A program made the position numbers and the translations under genes. Of a stretch of DNA of 64,000 bases, positions 14,841 through 23,441 are shown in pieces. The stretch is taken from assembly GCA_041908445.1 (NCBI GenBank), contig JAYRFK010000004.1, positions 1 to 64,000 on the forward strand, written 5' to 3'. Below the pieces are notes generated by a model, which was not told the DNA's origin, made no database searches, and was given only the letters and a program-made list of their open reading frames with translations. Source of the DNA: JAEUJM01 sp041908445 (GTDB lineage: Bacteria > Actinomycetota > Acidimicrobiia > Acidimicrobiales > DATDAH01). The first letter of the stretch is position 1. Each line of letters starts with the position of its first letter.

Positions 14841-17474
14841 GTGGGCGTGAACTGGCCACTGGTGGGGCGTGCCGCCGAGCTGGACCGGTTGCGCCGCCTG
14901 GTGATCGCCCGCGAGAAGGCGGGCGTGGTGCTCATCGGGCCCGCCGGCGTGGGCAAGACGCGCCTGGCCAAGGAGTGCCTCGCGGTGGGCGAGGCCTCGG
15001 GGTGCGCGACCGCGCTGGCGGTGGCCAGCCGGGCCGCCCGAGGCATCCCGCTCGGTGCCCTGGCCACGTTGCTGCCGGCCATGCCCGAAGCCGCTGCGTC
15101 CGGCATCGGGCTGCTCCAGTACGCCCAGGAGGGCCTGGCCCAGCTCGCCGGCGACCGTCCGCTGCTGCTCGTCGTCGACGACGCCCACAGTCTCGACGAC
15201 GCCTCCGCCGTGCTGCTCCAGCAACTGGCCGGGGCCCGCACCGCCTTCATCGTGGCGACCGTCCGCACCGGCGAGGCCGTCCCCGAGCCGGTCGCCGCGC
15301 TCTGGAAGGAGGGCCTCGCCGAACGGGTGGAGCTCGGCACCCTCGACGAGGACTCCACCGAGCTGCTGCTCGAGCAGGTGCTCGGCGCGCCGGTCGAGGC
15401 CATCGCCGTGCACCAGCTGTGGGAAGCGAGCCAGGGCAACGTGCTGTACCTGCGGGAGCTCGTGCTCTCGGCCCTCGAGACCCACACCCTCGTCGACGAC
15501 GCCGGCCTGTGGCGCATCGTGGGCGAGGTCTCGGCGTCGCCGCGCCTGCGCGACATCGTCGAGGTCCGCCTCGCCGGCCTCGACGACGACGAGGTCGCGG
15601 CGCTCGAGCTCGTCGCCTTCGGCGAGCCCGTGGACCTGGACGTGGTCGACCGCCTCGGGGTCACCGGGGCGGTCGAGCGCCTCGAGCGCAAGGCCATCGT
15701 CGCCACCAGCCAAGACGGCGACGACGCCGAGGTGCGTCTCGCCCACCCCCTGCACGGTGACGTGCTCCGCGACCGCACGCCCGTCATCCGCAGTCGCCGT
15801 GCCCGCCGGCTGCTCGCGGACGCGGTCGAGGCGGTCGGCGCGGAGCGGCCCGGCGACGTCCTGCGGGTGGCGCTGTGGCGGCTCGACGGCGGCGGCGAGA
15901 TCGAGCCCGACGCGCTCGTGGCCGGCGCCGCCCTGGCCGGCCACGCCTTCGACTACGCCACGGCCGAGCGGCTGGCCCGGGCCGCGTTCGAGGCGGAGCC
16001 GAGCTTCGCGGCGGGCTACATCCTCGCCGGGGCCATGAACGAGCGGGGCGACGCGGCGGGCGTCGACGGCGTGCTCGGCCAGCTCAGCACCCTCATCGAG
16101 GGCGACGAGGACCGGGCCAGCATGACCGGCCTGCGCATCGCCAACCTGTTCTGGCGGGCCCGCGACCTCGAGGGCGCCATCGCGGTCGGGGAGGCCGCCG
16201 CGGCCGAGATGACCGAGGAGGAGCCCCGCAACTACGTGCTGGGCCACGTCGCCGTGGTGGAGGCCAGCGCCGGCCGGGCCGCCGACGCCGTGGACCGCGT
16301 CGGCCACCTCTTCGAGGCCACCGACGGCCGCGCGTTCTACCACGCGTCGCTCGCCGGGGCCCTGGCCCTCCAGGTGCTCGGACGCCCGGGCGAGGGGGCG
16401 GACCTCGCGGAGCGGGGCATCGCCGCCCACGGCCGCCTGGGCGTGCAGGGTCGGATCTTCGAGGTGTCGCTGCTCAGCGCCACGCGCACGATCGCCATGT
16501 TCGAGGAGGGTCGCGGCGACGAGGCCCGCCCGCTGGCCGAGGCCGGCTTCGAACTGGCCCTCGACCAGGAGGACGACGTCGGCCGGTCGCAGTACGCCCT
16601 CGCGCTGGGGCTCATCGGCCTCGACGCGGGCGACGCCGTCGAGTGCGTGCGACGGTTCCGTGAGGCCGAGGCGCGATTCCGCCGCGACCGCCACGACGGC
16701 ATGACCCGCTGGGCCCTCGGTGGCCTGCTCTTCGCCCAGGCCCTGCTCCGCGACGTCGAGGGCGCGCACGCCACCCTCGCCGCCCTCGACGAGATCGGGC
16801 CCCACCCGGCGGCGTTCAGCGAGGCGATCCTCGAACGGGCCAAGGGCTGGTTGCTGCTCGCCGAGTCCGACCCCGAGGCGGCGAAGGCCCAGATCCGCCT
16901 GGCGGGCGAGCACGCCGCGGCGATGGGGCTCCCCGCCCGGGAGCTCCCCGCGCTGCACGACCTGGCCCGGCTGGGCGAGGCCGAGGAGGTGCTCGACCGG
17001 GCCCGAGCGGTCGTGCGCACCATGGTCGGGAGCTCGGCGCCGGCCCGCCTGGCTCACGTCGAGGCGCTCGCCGCCGGCGATCCCGAGGCCCTGGTGGCGT
17101 CCGCCGGGCTGCTCGAGCGGTGCGGCATCGTGATCGCGGCCGCCGAGGCCCTCATGGCGGCCGCCGACCTCTTCCGGGCGGCGGGCGACAGCCGCCGGGC
17201 GGCCCAGTGCGTGCGGGAGGGCCAGGCCCTCGCCGCCCGCTGCGAGGGCGTCGTCACCCCGGGCCTGGTGCACGCCGACGCCATCGTCCCCCTCACCAAG
17301 CGCGAGCGGGAGATCGCCCTCCTCGGGGCCGAGGGGCTGAGCAGCCGCCAGATCGCCGAGCGCCTCGTGGTGTCGATCCGCACGGTCGACAACCACCTCG
17401 CCCGCGTCTACGACAAGCTCGGCGTGTCGGGCCGGGCCGAGCTGGCCGACGCCCTGGGCACCGCCGAGCCCTGA
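14841..17474 (+). CDS. LAL-type LuxR-family transcriptional regulator, copy 2
   Basis: 877 residues, collinear with the preceding gene: both begin with a VNWPLVGR block, have Walker A at 33-40 (GPAGVGKT), share RLAKECLA, WKEGLAERVELG-like and EGNVLYLRELVL-like blocks, and end in a LuxR HTH (LTKREREIALLGAEGLSSRQ). The pair is a tandem duplication that has diverged mostly in the central helical sensor region. The start could be GTG 14841 or GTG 14847. The 13-nt gap makes co-transcription likely. Confidence 0.92.
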   Translation: MGVNWPLVGRAAELDRLRRLVIAREKAGVVLIGPAGVGKTRLAKECLAVGEASGCATALAVASRAARGIPLGALATLLPAMPEAAASGIGLLQYAQEGLAQLAGDRPLLLVVDDAHSLDDASAVLLQQLAGARTAFIVATVRTGEAVPEPVAALWKEGLAERVELGTLDEDSTELLLEQVLGAPVEAIAVHQLWEASQGNVLYLRELVLSALETHTLVDDAGLWRIVGEVSASPRLRDIVEVRLAGLDDDEVAALELVAFGEPVDLDVVDRLGVTGAVERLERKAIVATSQDGDDAEVRLAHPLHGDVLRDRTPVIRSRRARRLLADAVEAVGAERPGDVLRVALWRLDGGGEIEPDALVAGAALAGHAFDYATAERLARAAFEAEPSFAAGYILAGAMNERGDAAGVDGVLGQLSTLIEGDEDRASMTGLRIANLFWRARDLEGAIAVGEAAAAEMTEEEPRNYVLGHVAVVEASAGRAADAVDRVGHLFEATDGRAFYHASLAGALALQVLGRPGEGADLAERGIAAHGRLGVQGRIFEVSLLSATRTIAMFEEGRGDEARPLAEAGFELALDQEDDVGRSQYALALGLIGLDAGDAVECVRRFREAEARFRRDRHDGMTRWALGGLLFAQALLRDVEGAHATLAALDEIGPHPAAFSEAILERAKGWLLLAESDPEAAKAQIRLAGEHAAAMGLPARELPALHDLARLGEAEEVLDRARAVVRTMVGSSAPARLAHVEALAAGDPEALVASAGLLERCGIVIAAAEALMAAADLFRAAGDSRRAAQCVREGQALAARCEGVVTPGLVHADAIVPLTKREREIALLGAEGLSSRQIAERLVVSIRTVDNHLARVYDKLGVSGRAELADALGTAEP

Positions 17475-17495
17475 TCCCTCCCGACCCGACCACCA

Positions 17496-17530
17496 ACCGA
17501 CCGACCGACCGAACGACCGACTGACTGACC
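17496..17530. repeat. GACC-rich 4-bp tandem tract
   Basis: Imperfect CCGA/CTGA tetranucleotide repeats fill the 75-bp gap between the convergent LAL regulator and the AarF kinase. No other signal is visible in that gap. Confidence 0.75.
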
Positions 17531-17549
17531 GGGCTGACCGGCCGACCGG

Positions 17550-19154
17550 CTAGCGCCGGAAGACGCCGAGGTTCGAGTTGCGGTGGGCGAAGCGCCGGCG
17601 GATCACCTCACGGCGCTCCTGGAGCTCGGCGTAGGTGAGGCCCTCCGTCGCGGCATCCACGCCGAAGCTGGCCTTGACCCCGTCGAGGTCGAGCTCGTAG
17701 GTGCGGGGGTCGATGCCCACGTCGGCGGCGATGCGCTCGCCGTGGGTCTGCGCGAAGTACAGGGCCAGGTGGGTGATCTCGGCGAACAGGTCGAGGTCGG
17801 GGGCGAGGGTGGCGATGGCGCCGTCGAGGAAGACCATGTTCTTCACGAAGAGCATGAGCTCCTTCGGCAGGCGAGCGCCGTAGGCGAGCAGGCCCTTCAT
17901 GATCTGCTGGATCTCCGCCACCATCTCGTCGGGCGTGAGGGTGGTCGGGTCGATCGGGGGCCGGTCGAGGCCGAGGTCGGCGATCACCGCGGCGAGGTCG
18001 GTGTCGGCCGGCAGGGCCCCCAGGTCGCGCAGCGCGGCCAGCTGGCCGGGGACGTCGTTCATGGTCGCCCCCATGAGCATCCGCAGGAAGGCGAGGCGGC
18101 GGGGCTCGTCGAGGCGGCCGGTGATGCCGAAGTCGAGCAGGGCGGTGCGACCGTCGGGCAGCACCCGCAGGTTGCCGCCGTGGAGGTCGCCGTGGAAGAC
18201 GCCGTGGAGCATGGCGCCCTCCATGAAGGCGACCATGCCGGTGCGGACGATGGCGTAGGTGTCGACGCCGGCGTCGACCATGCCCGCCACATCGTCGAAG
18301 GCGAAGCCGTCGAGGCGCTCCATCACCAGCATGCGACGCGTGACCAGCTCGGGGTGGGGGCGGGGGATGACGTAGCCCCGCTGGCCGAGGGACGCGAGCG
18401 ACACCGCCACGTCGAGCATGTTCTCGCCCTCGAGGCGGAAGTCGAGCTCCTCGTTGATGGTCTCGGCGAACAGCTCGACGAGCGCCGGCGGGTTGGCCAG
18501 CGAGGCGATGGGGATGCGCCCCACCAGATAGGGGGCGACCCAGGCCATCACCCGCAGGTCGTCGTGGACGAGACGACCCACCGAGGGCCGCTGCACCTTC
18601 ACGACGACCCGCTCGCCGGTGCGGAGCACCGCGCCGTGGACCTGGGCGATCGAGGCGGCGGCGATGGGATCGCGGTCGAACGAGGCGAAGACCGCGCCCA
18701 GCGGCCGCCCGAGCTCCTGCTCGACCACGCGCCGCACCACGTCGAAGGGCTCGGCGGGCACGCGGTCACGGCACTTCTTGAACTCGTCGACGAGCTCGGC
18801 GGGGAAGATGCCCTCGCCCGACGAGATGATCTGGGCCAGCTTGATGTAGGTCGGGCCGAGGCGCTCGGCCGCGATCCGCAGGCGGCGGGAGATGCCCGCC
18901 CGGGACACCTCGCCGCCGCGCCGGCGCTCCAGCACCGCCCACAGCGCCAGGGCCAGGCCGAGGTGGCGCAGCACCCGCACGAGGCGGCCGAGGGGTGGCA
19001 GCCGCCCCGGGTCCACCAGCTCGGGCACCTCTCGGCGGCTCACCTCCCGCACGAGATCGAGGCCGTGGCGCCACGTCAGGCCGTCCAGGTCGCCGAGCAC
19101 CCACGGGGGGTGGTCGCTGAAGGCACCCCGCTGGAGGTCGGGCGGCACGGTCAC
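17550..19154 (-). CDS. ABC1/AarF/UbiB-family atypical kinase
   Basis: A 534-residue member of the ADCK/UbiB family, linked to quinone biosynthesis or lipid homeostasis. Family motifs are the KxGQ-like loop (GPTYIKLAQIISSGEGIFP), the Ala-rich loop AAASIAQVHGAVL in place of a kinase glycine loop, VVVKVQRP, HGDLHGGNLRVL and the metal-binding LLDFGITGRL. The C-terminus is predicted to be hydrophobic (LPKELMLFVKNMVFLDG). GTG 19154 follows a GAGGGA ribosome binding site. It stands alone, with no ubi or men genes adjacent. Confidence 0.92.
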   Translation of the reverse strand: MTVPPDLQRGAFSDHPPWVLGDLDGLTWRHGLDLVREVSRREVPELVDPGRLPPLGRLVRVLRHLGLALALWAVLERRRGGEVSRAGISRRLRIAAERLGPTYIKLAQIISSGEGIFPAELVDEFKKCRDRVPAEPFDVVRRVVEQELGRPLGAVFASFDRDPIAAASIAQVHGAVLRTGERVVVKVQRPSVGRLVHDDLRVMAWVAPYLVGRIPIASLANPPALVELFAETINEELDFRLEGENMLDVAVSLASLGQRGYVIPRPHPELVTRRMLVMERLDGFAFDDVAGMVDAGVDTYAIVRTGMVAFMEGAMLHGVFHGDLHGGNLRVLPDGRTALLDFGITGRLDEPRRLAFLRMLMGATMNDVPGQLAALRDLGALPADTDLAAVIADLGLDRPPIDPTTLTPDEMVAEIQQIMKGLLAYGARLPKELMLFVKNMVFLDGAIATLAPDLDLFAEITHLALYFAQTHGERIAADVGIDPRTYELDLDGVKASFGVDAATEGLTYAELQERREVIRRRFAHRNSNLGVFRR

Positions 19155-19252
19155 TCCCTCAGGGTGGCACCTGGGCCGCCGAACCCGGCAACCGGGGCGG
19201 CGTTACGATCGCCCGCACCCCGGAGGACGGTCCGGGGACGAGGGGGATCTCC

Positions 19253-20989
19253 ATGGCCCAGGGCTGGATCGTCGACGACGTGCCGAGCGTGCGCTACCCG
19301 ATCTACACGCGGGGGAACGTGGGGGAGGTGTTCCCGGACCCGGTGGCGCCGTTCTCGGCCACGTTCGCGATCACGCCCTACTCCGAGCCGGGATGGCGCG
19401 ACGCCCTGGTCCGCACCGGCGTGTTCCGGGAGGACGAGTTCGACCCCGAGCGCAACGAGATCATCGGGATCTTCGGCGGCTACTGCTTCCTGAACGTCTC
19501 CATCAACCGGATCTCGGGCGTGCGGGTGCCCGGGATGACCCCGGAGATGATCGACCTCGCGCTGTTCGGCGCCCAGCCCGGCATCCCGCCCTACGAGCCG
19601 GTGGCCGGCGACGAGGACGAGGAGCGCACCAACGCCGCTTTCGAGTGGCTCATCTGGATCATGACCGCCACCGGGCTGCCCGAGCTGGCCGAGGACGAGG
19701 CGGTCACCAAGGCGCTGCGCGAGGAACGGCCCGACGTCGCCACGCTGTCCGACGCGGAGCTGCTCGAGCGGGTGCGTGGCCTCTACGACGACCACTTCCG
19801 TCGCCTGTTCGCGCAGCACATCTTCGTCTCGGTCTCGATCCAGATCCCGCTCGGGATCATCACCCAGGTGTGCGAGGCGGTGGGCGACCCGAGCCTCGCC
19901 ATGCGCCTCGTCGCGGGCCTGGGCGACGTCGAGTCGGCGGCGCCGTCGTTCGCGATGTGGCGGCTCGGTCGGCGGGTGGCGGGTTCCGAGGCGCTGACCG
20001 CCGAGTTCGACGCGGGCGTGGCGGGCCTGCTCGACCGCCTGGAGGCGCGCCGGGGCATCGACGAGGTCGACACCTTCCTGGGCGAGCTGGCGACCTTCCT
20101 GCACGACTACGGCTCGCGGGGCCCGAACGAGTGGGACACCACGTCGCACACCTGGGAGACCCGCCCGGAGCTGGCCCTCGCCGCCGTCGACCGCCTCCGC
20201 CTGCAGGACGACGCCGACGACCCCGAGCGCCACCACGGCGAGCGGGGGGCCGACCGTGAGGCCGTCGCCGCCCAGCTGCGGGCCGCGCTCGTCGACCAGC
20301 CCGAGGTGCTCGAGCAGTTCCAGCAGGCGCTGGCCGCGGCGGCCCTCTTCTTCCCGGGTCGGGAGCGCTCCAAGACGAACGCGGTACGGTTCATCCACGA
20401 GACCCGGGTGCTCCTCCACGAGCTCGGCCGGCGGCTGGTCGAGCGAGGCCACTTCGACGACCCCACCGACTTCGGCATGGTGCTGGCCGACGAGCTCGAC
20501 CTGCTGCTCGCCGACCCGGGCGCGCTCGTGCCCGAGCTCCGAGTCCGCCGTGCCCGTCACCGGGAGCTGGCCGAGCTGCTGCCGCCCTTCGCCTTCGCCG
20601 GGGAGCCGCCCGGCGTCGACACCTGGGAGCGCCGCGACGCCCACGTCGAGGAGGCCGCCTCGGTGGGTGACGTGCTCGAGGGCATCTCCGGATGCCCTGG
20701 CGCGGCCACCGGCACGGCGCGGGTGATCCTCGATCCGTCCGACCCCAGCGCGCTCCAGCCGGGCGACGTGCTCGTCGCGCCGATCACGGACCCGTCGTGG
20801 ACCCCGCTCTTCCTCGCCGCGTCCGCGGTCGTGGTCGACGTCGGCGCGCAGCTCAGCCACGCCATCATCGTCAGCCGCGAGCTCGGCATCCCCTGTGTCG
20901 TGTCGGTCACCGGTGCCACCCAGCGCATCCCCGACGGCGCGGTCGTGACCGTGGACGGCACCGCCGGCACCGTCACCATCGAGGGCTGA
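19253..20989 (+). CDS. PEP-utilising enzyme swivel-domain protein without an ATP-grasp domain
   Basis: 578 residues. The C-terminal 90 residues are a phosphohistidine swivel domain: SGCPGAATGTARVI, LQPGDVLVAPITDPSWTPLF, then the phospho-acceptor His536 in QLSHAIIVSRELGIPCVV. The N-terminal 450 residues resemble the substrate-binding part of PEP-synthase or rifampin-phosphotransferase-like proteins (GNVGEVFPDPVAPFS), but the ATP-grasp domain that normally phosphorylates the histidine is missing and none is encoded nearby. It could work with a distant partner or be non-catalytic. ATG 19253 is preceded by GAGGGGG, and TTACGAT at about 19204 is a possible -10. Confidence 0.82.
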   Translation: MAQGWIVDDVPSVRYPIYTRGNVGEVFPDPVAPFSATFAITPYSEPGWRDALVRTGVFREDEFDPERNEIIGIFGGYCFLNVSINRISGVRVPGMTPEMIDLALFGAQPGIPPYEPVAGDEDEERTNAAFEWLIWIMTATGLPELAEDEAVTKALREERPDVATLSDAELLERVRGLYDDHFRRLFAQHIFVSVSIQIPLGIITQVCEAVGDPSLAMRLVAGLGDVESAAPSFAMWRLGRRVAGSEALTAEFDAGVAGLLDRLEARRGIDEVDTFLGELATFLHDYGSRGPNEWDTTSHTWETRPELALAAVDRLRLQDDADDPERHHGERGADREAVAAQLRAALVDQPEVLEQFQQALAAAALFFPGRERSKTNAVRFIHETRVLLHELGRRLVERGHFDDPTDFGMVLADELDLLLADPGALVPELRVRRARHRELAELLPPFAFAGEPPGVDTWERRDAHVEEAASVGDVLEGISGCPGAATGTARVILDPSDPSALQPGDVLVAPITDPSWTPLFLAASAVVVDVGAQLSHAIIVSRELGIPCVVSVTGATQRIPDGAVVTVDGTAGTVTIEG

Positions 20990-21004
20990 GGGCGGCGGAC
21001 GGGG

Positions 21005-22177
21005 ATGGTGCTCGAGGGGTTCCGGGTCGTCGAGCTCGGCGTGTGGGTGGCCGGCCCGAGCGCCGGCGGGGTGCTGGCCGACTGGGGCGCCGACGTGATC
21101 AAGGTGGAGGCGCCCGCGGGCGACCCCATGCGCCGGGTGTTCTCGGTGCTCGCCGGCCACGGCCAACCCGAGAGCCCGCCGTTCGACCTCGACAACCGGG
21201 GCAAGCGCAGCGTCGTGCTCGACCTCACCACCGAGGAGGGCCGCGACGAGTGCCGGCGCCTCGTGGCCACGGCCGACGTGTTCCTCACCAACCTGCGCCC
21301 CGAGGCGGTCGACCGGCTCGGGCTCGGCGCCGACGAGCTGCTCGCCGCCAACCCCCGCCTCGTCTACGCCAGCGTCACGGGTTACGGGCGCGACGGCCCC
21401 GACGCCGACCGGGCGGGCTACGACGTGGGCGCCTTCTGGGCCCGTACCGGCATCGCCCGCACGATGGTCCCCGAGGACGAGGCGCCCATCGACATCCGGG
21501 CGGGCATGGGCGACCACGTCACCGGCCTCACCATCCTGAGCGGGATCCTGGCCGCGCTCCTGCAGCGGGAGCGCACGGGCACCGGCCAGCTCGTCGAGAC
21601 GTCGCTCCTGCGCACCGGCATCTACTGCGTGGGCTGGGACCTCGGGATCCGCCTGCGCTTCGGCAAGCTGGCGCCCACCCAGCCCCGCACCTCGATCATG
21701 AACCCGATGGTGAACTGCTACCGGGCCGCGGACGGGGCCTGGTTCTGGCTCCTCGGGGTCGAGAGCGACCGCCTCTGGCCCAAGCTGATCGCCGCCCTCG
21801 AACGCCCCGACCTCGGTGAGGACGAGCGCTTCGCCACCGCCAAGGCCCGCCGCCACCACCCCGAGGAGTGCATCGCCGCCCTCGATGAGGTGTTTGCGGG
21901 CCGGCCGCGTGGCGAGTGGGTGGCGCGTTTCGACCGCCACGACGTCTGGTGGGCGCCGGCCAACACCCTCGCCGACGTGATCGAGGACCCGCAGGCGCTC
22001 GCGGCGGGCGCCTTCGTGGACGTACCGGCGGGCGCCGCCGGGCCGGCCCACCGCGCGGTCAACACCCCGGTGACGTTCTCGGGGGCCGAGCGCGGCCGTG
22101 GGCCCGGCGCGGTCCCCGGCCTCGGCGAGCACACCGAGGAGGTCCGTCGTGCCCTCCGCGACGGCGACCTACGCTGA
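21005..22177 (+). CDS. CaiB/BaiF family III CoA-transferase
   Basis: A 390-residue CoA-transferase. It has the GFRVVELGVWVAGPSAGG N-terminus, ADVIKVEAPAGD, RGKRSVVLDL, and RAGMGDHVTGL with the conserved Asp that forms the aspartyl-CoA thioester. It would move CoA between two carboxylic acids; the substrates are not predictable. It starts 15 nt after the swivel-protein gene and may share its transcript. Its 3' end carries the -10 of the following lipoprotein gene. Confidence 0.9.
   Translation: MVLEGFRVVELGVWVAGPSAGGVLADWGADVIKVEAPAGDPMRRVFSVLAGHGQPESPPFDLDNRGKRSVVLDLTTEEGRDECRRLVATADVFLTNLRPEAVDRLGLGADELLAANPRLVYASVTGYGRDGPDADRAGYDVGAFWARTGIARTMVPEDEAPIDIRAGMGDHVTGLTILSGILAALLQRERTGTGQLVETSLLRTGIYCVGWDLGIRLRFGKLAPTQPRTSIMNPMVNCYRAADGAWFWLLGVESDRLWPKLIAALERPDLGEDERFATAKARRHHPEECIAALDEVFAGRPRGEWVARFDRHDVWWAPANTLADVIEDPQALAAGAFVDVPAGAAGPAHRAVNTPVTFSGAERGRGPGAVPGLGEHTEEVRRALRDGDLR
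22170..22175 (+). promoter_or_regulatory. Leaderless -10 hexamer TACGCT
   Basis: Inside the last codons of the CoA-transferase gene, 9 nt before ATG 22185 of the lipoprotein gene. Confidence 0.5.
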
Positions 22178-22184
22178 GCGCGCC

Positions 22185-22799
22185 ATGACCCGACGCGCCC
22201 TTCCCCTGCGGACCGCGCTCCGCCTCCTGGTCCTGACCGCGGTGGTGGCGCTCGCCGCCGGTGCCTGCAGCGTCGGCGTCGGCACGCCGCCCGAGGACTT
22301 CGTGGCCCCCGACGACGGGAGCGGGGCCACCGAGGACGGCGGCGGCGCCGCCGACGTGAATCCCCTCGTGGACGGCCTCGACGTGCCCCTCGCCGACCTG
22401 GCCGAGGCCATCGGCACCGAGAACATCAAGGCCCTCCAGCTCGCGGCCTACAGCGACTCGGTGTACCTGGAGGCCCAGGACCCCGACGATCCGACCGCGG
22501 TCGAGGTCTGGAACTGGGACGCCGGCGAGGGCGTCACCGACTCGGGGCCGAAGGACGTCACCGGCATCGACCTGGAGACCCAGCTCTTCCGCGTCAACCA
22601 GGTCGACCTGGGCGCCATCCCGGGTCTGGTCGCGGACGCGCCGGACCTCACCGACGTCCAGGGCGAGATCTCGAGCAGCGTCACGATCCAGCGTCCACCG
22701 GGCAGCCCGATCCTGGTGACGGTGCTCGCCACCACGCCCCGTGGCCAGACCGGCGCGGTCGTGGCCGACGCCGACGGCAACGTCCTGTCGACCTCCTGA
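22185..22799 (+). CDS. Predicted lipoprotein of unknown function
   Basis: 204 residues. The Arg-rich n-region MTRRALPLRTALR, a hydrophobic stretch and LAAGAC near residue 28 suggest a lipoprotein signal, although the lipobox is not canonical (G at -2, A at -1). An acidic Gly/Asp linker follows, then a compact domain I do not recognise. ATG 22185 is chosen for the signal peptide and the upstream TACGCT box. The stop lies inside a 12-bp tandem repeat that supplies further in-frame stops. Confidence 0.75.
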   Translation: MTRRALPLRTALRLLVLTAVVALAAGACSVGVGTPPEDFVAPDDGSGATEDGGGAADVNPLVDGLDVPLADLAEAIGTENIKALQLAAYSDSVYLEAQDPDDPTAVEVWNWDAGEGVTDSGPKDVTGIDLETQLFRVNQVDLGAIPGLVADAPDLTDVQGEISSSVTIQRPPGSPILVTVLATTPRGQTGAVVADADGNVLSTS

Positions 22800-22840
22800 G
22801 CGACCTCCTGAGCGACCTCCTGAGCGACCTCCTGAGCGAC
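22789..22840. repeat. 12-bp tandem repeat CGACCTCCTGAG, 4.3 copies
   Basis: Copies start at 22789, 22801, 22813 and 22825. The first contains the lipoprotein stop codon, and because the period is a multiple of three the other copies add three more in-frame TGA codons. Confidence 0.95.
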
Positions 22841-22862
22841 CGCCGCCGGGGCGGCCGCCGTC

Positions 22863-23441
22863 TCAGCGGCTGATGGTGTGCTCGCAGTCGTCGAGGGTGT
22901 CGAGCTGGTGCACGAGCTCGGCGTCGGCGTAGTCGCCCTGGTCCGGCTGGGCCAGTGACTGCACCTTCTCGAAGTCGATGAAGGCGGCGGACAGGATCTC
23001 CCGCGGCCCCTCGCCGACGAGGCCCCCGTCCAGCTCGGCCTCGATGGCGTCGAGCTGCTGGTCGACCGCCGCGACGTTGGCGGTGGCGTCCGCGACGAGC
23101 CGGCCGACGTCACCGTCGTCGGGCAGGTTGAGGGCGAGGTAGCGCTCGGGGAGGAAGTCCGTGGCTCGGCGGACGTCCGCGGTGGCGTCGAGCAGCAGCC
23201 GGCGGGCGTCGCCGGGATCGGTGTCGAGGGTGATCTGGTTCGATGCCGCGTTGACCTCATCGGCGACCGTGTGGTCGTAGGCCACGAGGATCCGGCACAC
23301 GCCGGCCGCGGCCCGGTGCTCGACCGAGCCTCCCTCGTCGGCGGCGCCGCGGGCGGTCGTGCTGGCGCTGGTGCACCCGGCCACGAGGACCGCGGCGACG
23401 GCGAGGGCGGCCGCAGCCGTGGCGGCGCCGCGCCCGCTCAC
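22863..23441 (-). CDS. Predicted lipoprotein of unknown function
   Basis: 192 residues. A short n-region and Ala/Val-rich stretch lead to a canonical lipobox LVAGC. The mature part is acidic and helical with two cysteines (GVCRIL and DDCEHT) that could form a disulfide. No family is recognised. GTG 23441 overlaps the TGA of the crotonase gene in a GTGA arrangement, so the two are probably translationally coupled. It converges on the other lipoprotein gene across the 12-bp repeat. Confidence 0.75.
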   Translation of the reverse strand: MSGRGAATAAAALAVAAVLVAGCTSASTTARGAADEGGSVEHRAAAGVCRILVAYDHTVADEVNAASNQITLDTDPGDARRLLLDATADVRRATDFLPERYLALNLPDDGDVGRLVADATANVAAVDQQLDAIEAELDGGLVGEGPREILSAAFIDFEKVQSLAQPDQGDYADAELVHQLDTLDDCEHTISR

